Shown here: positions 6,401-11,291 of the stretch, piece by piece
Position numbering within the stretch: the first letter of the stretch is position 1
Layout: each line of letters begins with the position of its first letter
Assembly: GCA_016218905.1 (NCBI GenBank)
Contig: JACRCS010000715.1
Coordinates: 1 to 11,291, forward strand
Source: Deltaproteobacteria bacterium
GTDB taxonomy: Bacteria; Desulfobacterota_C; Deferrisomatia; Deferrisomatales; JACRMM01
DNA length: 11,291 bases
Reading direction: 5' to 3'
Position numbers and translations under genes: made by a program
Notes under the pieces: model-generated
Database searches by the model: none
What the model was told of the DNA's origin: nothing
What the model saw: the letters and a program-made list of their open reading frames with translations, nothing else

Positions 6401-6468
6401 TGGAGACGTTCCTTTGGCTCGTCATCGCGGGCCTGGTAGTCTGGTTCGTACTCAAGGGGGGTGGCTGA
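6400..6468 (+). CDS. Candidate 22-residue single-pass membrane microprotein
   Basis: The reading frame METFLWLVIAGLVVWFVLKGGG is short but well placed. Its ATG shares one base with the anti-sigma stop (TGATG), and GGAG (6388-6391) lies eight bases upstream. Residues 4-18 are almost entirely hydrophobic and are followed by K19 and a glycine tail, as in a minimal transmembrane helix. It lies in the same orientation within the sigma operon. I do not recognise a family and assign no function. Possible roles are a membrane anchor or partner for the anti-sigma factor or thioredoxin, or a leader peptide. Chance occurrence cannot be excluded for so short a frame. Confidence 0.55.
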   Translation: METFLWLVIAGLVVWFVLKGGG

Positions 6469-6479
6469 AGGCCTTCGTA

Positions 6480-6495
6480 GCCGCCGGTCGGCGGC
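6480..6495 (+). other. GC-rich hairpin upstream of trxA
   Basis: GCCGCC, a GGTC loop and GGCGGC form a perfect 6-bp stem with a 4-base loop in the 52-base gap before trxA. No T-run follows, so it is not a terminator. A stable hairpin here could protect or process the mRNA and so set thioredoxin output separately from sigma and anti-sigma. Confidence 0.4.
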
Positions 6496-6520
6496 ACCAG
6501 CGAACGGAAAGGAAGACGAC

Positions 6521-6850
6521 ATGGCAGACGAGAAGGTTCTCACGGTGACCGACGCCGATTTCGAGGAGAAGGTGCTCAAGGCAAGCCTTCCGGTGGTGCT
6601 CGACTTCTGGGCGGCGTGGTGCGGGCCCTGCCGCATGATGGGACCCGTCGTGGACGAGGTGGCGAACACGTACGACGGCAAGGTACTCGTGGCCAAGATG
6701 AACGTGGACGAGAACCCCCTCACCCCAGCCAAGTACGGCGTTCGCGGCATTCCGAACGTGAAGCTCTTCAAGGGCGGCGAGGTGGTCAACGAAGTGGTGG
6801 GCGCGGTGCCTCGGCAGAAGCTCGAAGAGATGATCGAGAAGGCCCTCTGA
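6521..6850 (+). CDS. trxA: Thioredoxin
   Basis: A 109-residue cytoplasmic thioredoxin that reduces protein disulfides. The canonical active site WCGPC is at 33-37 within VVLDFWAAWCGPC, the conserved cis-proline is P78 (RGIPNVKLF), and the length equals that of classical thioredoxins. The ATG at 6521 is chosen over an in-frame GTG/ATG-like opening at 6461 because AAAGGAAG lies just upstream and the N-terminus (MADEKVLTVTDADFEEKVL) matches the family. It follows the sigma/anti-sigma pair and overlaps the next gene by one base. In the actinobacterial SigR system thioredoxin is both a target of the sigma factor and the reductant of its anti-sigma. The gene order here suggests the same feedback, unproven. 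Confidence 0.95.
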   Translation: MADEKVLTVTDADFEEKVLKASLPVVLDFWAAWCGPCRMMGPVVDEVANTYDGKVLVAKMNVDENPLTPAKYGVRGIPNVKLFKGGEVVNEVVGAVPRQKLEEMIEKAL

Positions 6851-7047
6851 TGCCGCTCTACGACTTCATTTGTCCTTCCTGCGGAGAGAAGCGGGAGGTA
6901 CTCGCCCGCTCGGGCGAGGCGCAAGAGCCTCCCAAGTGTTGCGCGTGCGGGACCGGAATGGAGCGGGAGTGGTCTCCCGTGGCCACCCTCTCGAGCGGCG
7001 GCGGAGGCGGCGGAGGATGCTCCGGCGGCCACGGCGGGTTCTCCTGA
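6850..7047 (+). CDS. FmdB-family zinc ribbon protein
   Basis: A 65-residue protein starting MPLYDFICPSCGEKREVL, the usual opening of the FmdB/CxxC-CxxC-SSSS putative regulator family. Two Cys pairs (C8-x2-C11 and C30/C31-x-C33) would bind zinc. The tail is glycine-rich (G50-G56) with C57 and H61, as is common in the family. The start codon overlaps the trxA stop by one base (TGATG), so it is translated with trxA. It is the last gene before a strong terminator. The biochemical role of these proteins is not established; nucleic-acid binding is a guess from the fold. Confidence 0.82.
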   Translation: MPLYDFICPSCGEKREVLARSGEAQEPPKCCACGTGMEREWSPVATLSSGGGGGGGCSGGHGGFS

Positions 7048-7058
7048 GGGTGACGCTG

Positions 7059-7081
7059 GGGGGCCGGGAGCCCCCGTTTTT
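7059..7081 (+). terminator. Intrinsic terminator of the sigma-trxA-fmdB operon
   Basis: GGGGGC, a CGGGA loop and GCCCCC form a 6-bp GC-only stem, followed by G and five T residues (7077-7081). It lies 11 bases after the FmdB stop and before the TlpA gene, so it separates the two transcription units. Confidence 0.85.
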
Positions 7082-7111
7082 CACGGACCGACTCCACAGG
7101 GAGGATGACCG

Positions 7112-7633
7112 ATGCGCATGCTAGGTGCCGTACGAAACCCGCTCGTCCTGGGCGTCGTGTTGCTCGCGCTCTTTGCGGGCTGCTCGCGCAAGCAGCCGAC
7201 CGCCGCCCCCATCGCGGCGCCCGATTTCACGCTGACGAGCATCGACGGCGGTACGATCCGGCTCTCGGATTATCGGGGCAAGGTCGTGCTCCTCGACTTC
7301 TGGGCGACCTGGTGTCCTCCCTGTCGGGCTGCCATCCCCCACGTGGTCGAGCTCCAGCAGGCCTTGGGTCCCCAGGGGTTCGCCGTCATCGGCATGAACC
7401 TCGACGAGAACGGGGAGGAGCTGGTGGCGTTCCTCCAGCGAAATCCCGTCAACTACCCCATCGTCCGCACGGACGACGCCGCGAAGTCCGCTTACGGTGG
7501 AGTGAACGCCATCCCGCACGTCTTCCTGATCGATCGCAAGGGGATGATCCGCGAGCAGTACACGGGCTACACGAAGGAGATCGGCGACCGCATGCGCCAG
7601 ACCGCCGAGGCCCTGTTGAAGGAGAGCACCTGA
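7112..7633 (+). CDS. TlpA/ResA-like thiol-disulfide oxidoreductase lipoprotein
   Basis: A 173-residue exported thioredoxin-fold protein. An N-terminal hydrophobic stretch (residues 10-22) ends in a lipobox-like LFAGC with C24 as the probable lipidated residue, which would anchor the protein in the periplasm or on the outer leaflet. The TlpA/AhpC-type fold follows (APDFTLTSIDGGTIRLSDY), with active site WCPPC at 67-71 and a conserved proline in NAIPHVFLID. Such proteins reduce disulfides of apocytochromes or of other envelope proteins. ATG at 7112 is preferred because AGGGAGG (7098-7104) lies seven bases upstream; ATG at 7118 is the alternative. It follows the terminator, so it probably has its own promoter, which I could not identify. 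Its precise substrate is unknown. Confidence 0.88.
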   Translation: MRMLGAVRNPLVLGVVLLALFAGCSRKQPTAAPIAAPDFTLTSIDGGTIRLSDYRGKVVLLDFWATWCPPCRAAIPHVVELQQALGPQGFAVIGMNLDENGEELVAFLQRNPVNYPIVRTDDAAKSAYGGVNAIPHVFLIDRKGMIREQYTGYTKEIGDRMRQTAEALLKEST

Positions 7634-7640
7634 GAAGGCG

Positions 7641-7670
7641 GTTATCGGTCGTCAGTCTTCAGTTATCGGT
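7641..7670. repeat. Direct repeat GTTATCGGT in TlpA-mutY spacer
   Basis: Two perfect 9-bp copies of GTTATCGGT (7641-7649 and 7662-7670) flank CGTCAGTCTTCA. The stretch looks like the degenerate TCAGTTATCGGT-type low-complexity sequence seen in intergenic DNA of various bacteria. It could equally be a pair of operator half-sites. Only this copy is in the window. Confidence 0.45.
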
Positions 7671-7692
7671 TCCCGGGAGGGAGATCCGGGAA
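7670..7692. other. Hairpin downstream of the TlpA gene
   Basis: TTCCCGG (7670-7676) and CCGGGAA (7686-7692) form a perfect 7-bp stem with a 9-base loop, 37 bases after the TlpA stop. No T-run follows, so it is at best a Rho-dependent or mRNA-stabilising 3' end, or a leader hairpin of mutY. Confidence 0.35.
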
Positions 7693-7732
7693 TCGCGTCC
7701 CGTCAGGCCGGCGGCACTCCGTACCGAGTCCC

Positions 7733-8863
7733 TTGCCCCGTAAGGTGACGCCCCTCCTGGATAACGGGTACGTGTCTCAGCTCCGGCGCCTCGTCCCCTC
7801 GCTCCACGCGTGGTACGTCGCCGTCCGACGGGATCTGCCCTGGCGGAGGACCTCCGACCCCTACGCCGTCTGGGTCTCGGAGGTGATGCTCCAGCAGACC
7901 CGGGTGGCGACGGTCATCCCCTACTACGAAAGGTGGATGGCGGCGTTTCCGACCGTCCGCGCCCTGGCCGCGGCGGAGGAGAGCCGGGTGCTGAAGCTCT
8001 GGGAAGGCCTCGGCTACTACACCCGGGCGCGCAACCTCCACCGCGCCGCGCAGACCGTCGTCGAGCGCTTCGGGGGAGAGATCCCCCGAACTCCGGACGA
8101 GTTCCGTTCCCTCCCGGGCGTGGGGCCCTACTCAGCGGCGGCAGTCCTCAGCATCGCCTTCGGCGTCCCCCTGGCGGTGGTCGACGGGACCGTCCGGCGG
8201 GTCCTCTCCCGCCTGGCCGCTCTCGGCGGAGCGCGGACCGGCAGCGCGAACCTCCGTCTCGTCGACGCCCTCGCCCAGGAACTCTTGGCGGCCGAAGCAC
8301 CCTCCGTCCACAACCAGGCCATGATGGAGCTCGGGGCCACCCTCTGCAGTCCGAGAAGCCCGACCTGCCGCCCCTGCCCCTTCCTATCTGCCTGCAGAGC
8401 AGCAGCGCTCGGCAACCCGGGAGCCTACCCCACGCGCCCGGCCCGGCGACCGGTGCCCCACGTCCAGGTGGCGATCGGCGTCGTCTTCCGAAACGAGCGA
8501 GAGCTCTTCATCGACCGGCGCCCCTACGGAGGGCTCCTGGGAGGGCTGTGGGAGTTCCCCGGGGGCAAGGTGGAGGGGGGCGAGTCGGTGGAGGACGCCC
8601 TGCGGCGGGAGCTCCGGGAGGAGTTCGGCATGGAGGTGGACGTGACGGGCTCCCTCTCGCCCGTGGACCACGTCTACACCCACTTGAAGGTCACCCTCCA
8701 CCCCCGCCTCTGCCGCCTCGTGTCCCTGGAGCCGAGGCTCGGGGAAGGCCGGCCCTTCCGCTGGATCGAACTCCGCGAGCTCCACGACTACGCGATGCCG
8801 AGGGCGAATCGAAGGGTGATCGAGGAGCTTCTTGGAAGGGTGACGACGCCCACGACGGGCTAG
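7733..8863 (+). CDS. mutY: A/G-specific adenine glycosylase with intact Nudix box
   Basis: A DNA-repair enzyme that removes adenine mispaired with 8-oxoguanine. It has catalytic E50 (SEVMLQQT), the helix-hairpin-helix LPGVGPYSAAAV (127-138), catalytic D151 (VVDGTVRRV), and [4Fe-4S] ligands C205, C212, C215 and C221 (C-x6-C-x2-C-x5-C). The C-terminal domain has YTH at 315-317, where MutY enzymes carry the 8-oxoG-sensing FSH loop. It also has a complete Nudix signature at 278-300 (G-x5-E-x7-REL-x-EE-x-G-M). In E. coli MutY the corresponding domain lacks the Nudix catalytic residues. The start is uncertain: TTG at 7733, GTG at 7745 and GTG at 7772 are all in frame and none has a strong Shine-Dalgarno. 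Conserved sequence begins near residue 18, so 7772 is quite possible. It may be cotranscribed with the TlpA gene. Confidence 0.92.
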   Translation: MPRKVTPLLDNGYVSQLRRLVPSLHAWYVAVRRDLPWRRTSDPYAVWVSEVMLQQTRVATVIPYYERWMAAFPTVRALAAAEESRVLKLWEGLGYYTRARNLHRAAQTVVERFGGEIPRTPDEFRSLPGVGPYSAAAVLSIAFGVPLAVVDGTVRRVLSRLAALGGARTGSANLRLVDALAQELLAAEAPSVHNQAMMELGATLCSPRSPTCRPCPFLSACRAAALGNPGAYPTRPARRPVPHVQVAIGVVFRNERELFIDRRPYGGLLGGLWEFPGGKVEGGESVEDALRRELREEFGMEVDVTGSLSPVDHVYTHLKVTLHPRLCRLVSLEPRLGEGRPFRWIELRELHDYAMPRANRRVIEELLGRVTTPTTG

Positions 8864-8864
8864 T

Positions 8865-8883
8865 CGGCCTTACGAGGAGGCCG
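8865..8883. other. Hairpin after mutY
   Basis: CGGCCT and AGGCCG form a 6-bp stem around TACGAGG, starting two bases after the mutY stop. There is no T-run, so termination is possible but not supported by the usual signal. Confidence 0.3.
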
Positions 8884-8892
8884 GCCAGCCAC

Positions 8893-8928
8893 TTCGTCCA
8901 CCTCGTCCACTGCGTCCAGTTCGTCCAC
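8893..8928. repeat. Four tandem 9-bp repeats, TTCGTCCAC type
   Basis: Units TTCGTCCAC, CTCGTCCAC, TGCGTCCAG and TTCGTCCAC follow without gaps in the convergent spacer between mutY and the YkgJ-family gene. The core CGTCCA is invariant and the variation is at the unit edges. The nine-base period would keep a reading frame (for example FVHLVHCVQFVH across the repeat), but the region is outside any gene that I can support. It is probably an intergenic minisatellite-like repeat. Confidence 0.75.
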
Positions 8929-8940
8929 GACCGTGCGGCG

Positions 8941-9492
8941 TCACGGCCTTAAGCCCCTTCTTAGCAGCTCCGCCACCGAGATCCGCTCCCCCTCCCAGCC
9001 CGTCTCCCGTGCATACAGGGCGTCCAAGGCATCCATGAGGACGCAGAGGCGCTCCTCGTCCAGCAGGCTGGAGGGGGGGAGGAGAGAGGCGTCGACACTC
9101 CGGAAGTTCTCCGGGCAGTGATGGAGGAGCGCTCCGCCGCCGCCCCGCCTCACCATCGGCAGGCCGTGAGAGCGGCAGACCGCCGGCCGGTGCTCGTAGA
9201 CGAGGCACGTGCCCCCCTGGAGGAGCGGGCAGACCTCCGAATCGGGGGCCGAGAGCGTCGCCCAGACGAGCGAGATCGCCTCCGGGAGGAGCTGCCTCGC
9301 GCCCTCGAGCACGTAGGCCGCCTCGACGCCGCGGAGCCGAAGCTCTTGCCGGCAGCAGGCGTCGCAGCCGGGGCGGCACGCCACCTCCTCCGGGTAGAGG
9401 CGCACCACGCCTTCGACGAAGGAGGTGAGCCGCGCGAAGGCCTGGAGCAGGCGCTCCCGTATGGCGGCGGGGACGGGGGGAGGCAGCTTCAT
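8941..9492 (-). CDS. YkgJ-family zinc/iron-chelating CxxxCxxCC protein
   Basis: A 183-residue cytoplasmic protein of the YkgJ family, a cysteine-cluster domain thought to bind zinc or iron-sulfur. The signature is C39-x3-C43-x2-C46-C47 (CRPGCDACC). Further cysteines are C88, C96, C106 in [12 protein letters not shown] (the usual RPxxCR motif) and C126. The frame stays open upstream, but the ATG at 9492 is chosen because [19 protein letters not shown] begins the recognisable protein and overlaps the slipin stop by four bases (ATGA). The ribosome site is weak (GAGAA), fitting translational coupling to the slipin gene. The family's biochemical role is unsettled, and its tie to the NfeD-slipin pair is only by position. 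Confidence 0.8.
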   Translation of the reverse strand: MKLPPPVPAAIRERLLQAFARLTSFVEGVVRLYPEEVACRPGCDACCRQELRLRGVEAAYVLEGARQLLPEAISLVWATLSAPDSEVCPLLQGGTCLVYEHRPAVCRSHGLPMVRRGGGGALLHHCPENFRSVDASLLPPSSLLDEERLCVLMDALDALYARETGWEGERISVAELLRRGLRP

Positions 9493-10244
9493 GGGTTCTC
9501 TTTTCGCTCGACGAAGGCTTTGAGCAGGTCGATGGGGACCGGAAAGAGGATGGTGTTCGCGTTCCCGGTGCCCACCTCCACGAGGGTCTGGAGATAGCGG
9601 AGCTGGAGCGCGGCAGGCTCGCTCCCGATGGTACGGGCCGCCATGGTGAGCTTCTCGGCGGCCTGGTACTCGCCCTCCGCAGCGATGATCTTCGCCCGCC
9701 GCTCCCGCTCCGCCTCCGCCTGTCGCGCCATGGCCCGCTGCATCTCCGTCGGCAGATCGATATGCTTCAGCTCCACGGTGGAGACCTTCACGCCCCAAGG
9801 GTCCGTGTGCCGATCCAGGATCTCCTGGAGTTGCTGGTTGACCTTCTCGCGCTCGGAGAGGAGCTCGTCGAGCTCCGCCTGCCCGCAGACGCTCCGCAGG
9901 GTCGTCTGGGCGAGCTGGCTCGTCGCGTAGAGGTAGTCCTCCACCTCCACGATGGCCTTGCGGGGCTCCAGAGCCCGGAAGTACACCACGGCGTTCACCT
10001 TGATGGAGACGTTGTCGCGCGTGATCACGTCCTGGGGCGGGATGTCGAAGGCAACCGTGCGCAGACTCACCTTCACCATCTTGTCGATGATCGGGATCAG
10101 GAGGATTACGCCGGGCCCCTTGACCCCGATGGCTCGCCCGAGCCGGAAGATGACGGCCCGCTCGTACTCCCGGAGGACCCGGATCGCCGAGGCGAGGAAG
10201 ATCACCAGCGCGAGGATGACGACGACCGGCACCAGGTTAGGCAT
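9489..10244 (-). CDS. Slipin/stomatin-like SPFH-domain membrane protein
   Basis: A 251-residue prokaryotic stomatin homologue (p-stomatin/slipin). A transmembrane segment at residues 4-20 is followed by the SPFH/band-7 domain (about 23-180, with [21 protein letters not shown] and [20 protein letters not shown]). An Ala/Glu-rich coiled-coil stretch (about 170-205, [20 protein letters not shown]) leads to the C-terminal oligomerisation region. The start overlaps the end of the NfeD gene by eight bases, and GGAGG within the last NfeD codons lies six bases before the ATG. Slipins are paired with NfeD proteases in many bacteria and archaea, and the stomatin C-terminus is a known substrate of the NfeD-type protease in Pyrococcus. 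The pair is thought to organise or monitor membrane protein assemblies. Confidence 0.93.
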   Translation of the reverse strand: MPNLVPVVVILALVIFLASAIRVLREYERAVIFRLGRAIGVKGPGVILLIPIIDKMVKVSLRTVAFDIPPQDVITRDNVSIKVNAVVYFRALEPRKAIVEVEDYLYATSQLAQTTLRSVCGQAELDELLSEREKVNQQLQEILDRHTDPWGVKVSTVELKHIDLPTEMQRAMARQAEAERERRAKIIAAEGEYQAAEKLTMAARTIGSEPAALQLRYLQTLVEVGTGNANTILFPVPIDLLKAFVERKENP

Positions 10245-11291
10245 TCTTCTCCTCCTTTTGCCCCGGTTGCGCCGCGCGCCGCACCAAGAGCCTCATCCCT
10301 TCGACCGCGAGCACCTCCACCCCCGTTCCCGCCGGGACGGGGTCCGCGGCCGTGGCGTTCCAGTACTCGCCGTGAACGAAGACCTTGCCTTCGAGATCCG
10401 GCCCCAGCGGGCCAACGGCCCGCCCGAGCTCCCCGACCAGGGCCTCCGACCCCGAGACGGGCCGGCGCCGTTGCGCCGCCAGCCCCTTGCCCACCACGAA
10501 GACGAAGAAGAGCGCGGTCACGGCGACGGCAGGCAGGATGACTCCTACGCGGAGGCGGTGGCCCTCGGGAGACCCCCTGAAGAGGAGCAGACTACCCAGG
10601 AGGAGGCACACCACTCCGCCGGTCCCTAATAGCCCGTAGGAGGTGATCTTCACCTCCAGGAGAAAGAGCACCAGCGCGAGGAGCACGAGGAGCACCCCGG
10701 CGTAATTGAACGAGAGGGTCTGGAGACCGACGAAGGCGAGGATGAGGGCCAGACCCCCGATCACGCCCGGGAAGATGCTCCCCGGGTTCGAGAGCTCGAA
10801 GAAGATCCCGAGGAAGCCCAGGATCATCAGCAGGTAGACGAGGTTCGGATCCAGGAGTACCTGGAGGATTCTCTGCCTCGCGCTCATGCGGACGGGAGAC
10901 GGCTCGAGCCCTCCCGTGCGAAGGACCCGCTGGGCGCCGGAGATCTCGATCGTCCGGCCGTCGAGGGCCGACAGGAGTTCCTGCACGTCTCGCGCGACCA
11001 GATCCACCACCCCCTTTCGGAGCGCCTCGTCGGCCGAGATGCTCGCGCTCTGGGTCACGGCCTCCTCGAACCACCGCCCGTCACGTCCCCGCTGTTGGGC
11101 CAGGGAACGCAGGTACGCCGCAGCATCCCGCTCCGCCTTTTTGGAGACCGTTTCGTCAGCGCCGCCGCCGATCGCCACCGGGTGTGCCGCCCCGAGGTTC
11201 GTCCCGGGGGCCATGGCGGCCGCATGGGCCGCCGCTACGAGGAAGAGGCCGGCGCTGGCCGCGCGCGCGCCGGAGGGTCCCACCCAGGCCA
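10237..11291 (-). CDS. NfeD-family membrane serine protease, 5' end cut off
   Basis: The C-terminal 350 residues of a long-form NfeD (ClpP-class) protein whose N-terminus lies beyond the window edge. The catalytic serine is in [13 protein letters not shown], near the truncated end. A lysine of the expected Ser-Lys dyad is in [20 protein letters not shown], about 38-39 residues later, consistent with 1510-N-type proteases. A linker is followed by four or five hydrophobic membrane segments (from [20 protein letters not shown] to [20 protein letters not shown]). The protein ends in an OB-fold NfeD domain ([24 protein letters not shown]). Both protease and OB-fold parts look intact. It is the upstream partner of the slipin gene, with overlapping ends. 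Confidence 0.92.
   Translation of the reverse strand, partial: AWVGPSGARAASAGLFLVAAAHAAAMAPGTNLGAAHPVAIGGGADETVSKKAERDAAAYLRSLAQQRGRDGRWFEEAVTQSASISADEALRKGVVDLVARDVQELLSALDGRTIEISGAQRVLRTGGLEPSPVRMSARQRILQVLLDPNLVYLLMILGFLGIFFELSNPGSIFPGVIGGLALILAFVGLQTLSFNYAGVLLVLLALVLFLLEVKITSYGLLGTGGVVCLLLGSLLLFRGSPEGHRLRVGVILPAVAVTALFFVFVVGKGLAAQRRRPVSGSEALVGELGRAVGPLGPDLEGKVFVHGEYWNATAADPVPAGTGVEVLAVEGMRLLVRRAAQPGQKEEKNA

Noticed and set aside
8893..8928. CRISPR array
   Set aside because: The repeats are only 9 bp and directly adjacent with no spacers. No cas genes are present in the window.
7810..8952. 380-codon plus-strand frame overlapping mutY
   Set aside because: It is a shifted frame of mutY, dominated by Arg/Pro/Gly. 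All glycosylase and Nudix motifs are in the other frame.

Overview
The window is high-GC bacterial chromosome. It carries an oxygen-independent (class III) ribonucleotide reductase operon, several thiol-redox proteins, an ECF sigma/anti-sigma pair and an insertion sequence. Gene content and base composition suggest an anaerobic or facultative bacterium, for example a deltaproteobacterium-like or related deep-branching lineage. No rRNA or lineage marker is present, so this placement is only an inference. Twelve protein genes can be named by family. There is also one very small candidate gene, and several non-coding elements.

Layout. (1) 1-1747: an IS1634-family transposase whose left end lies outside the window. 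(2) 1748-1966: a convergent intergenic region with a REP-like palindrome and a second hairpin. (3) 1967-5294, minus strand: nrdD, then a small glutaredoxin-like gene, then nrdG, which together form an anaerobic dNTP-synthesis operon. (4) 5295-5537: a divergent control region. It holds two NrdR-box-like sites exactly 32 bp apart, three tandem 12-bp repeats and an 8-bp inverted repeat. (5) 5538-7047, plus strand: ECF sigma factor, zinc anti-sigma factor, a 22-residue membrane microprotein, thioredoxin and an FmdB-type zinc ribbon. The genes are tightly packed with overlapping stop/start codons and end at a clear intrinsic terminator (7059-7081). (6) 7112-7633: a TlpA/ResA-like lipoprotein. (7) 7733-8863: MutY with an intact Nudix box. 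(8) 8941-11291, minus strand: a partial NfeD protease, a slipin/stomatin and a YkgJ-type CxxxCxxCC protein, with overlapping ends.

How the genes fit together. The nrd operon would supply deoxynucleotides without oxygen. NrdG makes the glycyl radical on NrdD, and the redoxin encoded between them is a plausible electron donor. The divergent operon looks like a SigR/RsrA-type thiol-stress circuit: the anti-sigma has a Cys-His-Cys-Cys zinc site spaced as expected for redox-sensing ZAS proteins, and a thioredoxin that could reset it lies in the same transcription unit. TlpA adds thiol chemistry outside the cytoplasm and MutY deals with 8-oxoguanine, so the central 6 kb has a redox-stress theme. 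The NfeD-slipin pair is the known membrane-quality-control partnership and is probably unrelated. I saw no clearly new defence or mobile system. The most informative unusual features are the nrdD control region, the redox sigma operon with its microprotein, and the MutY-Nudix protein.
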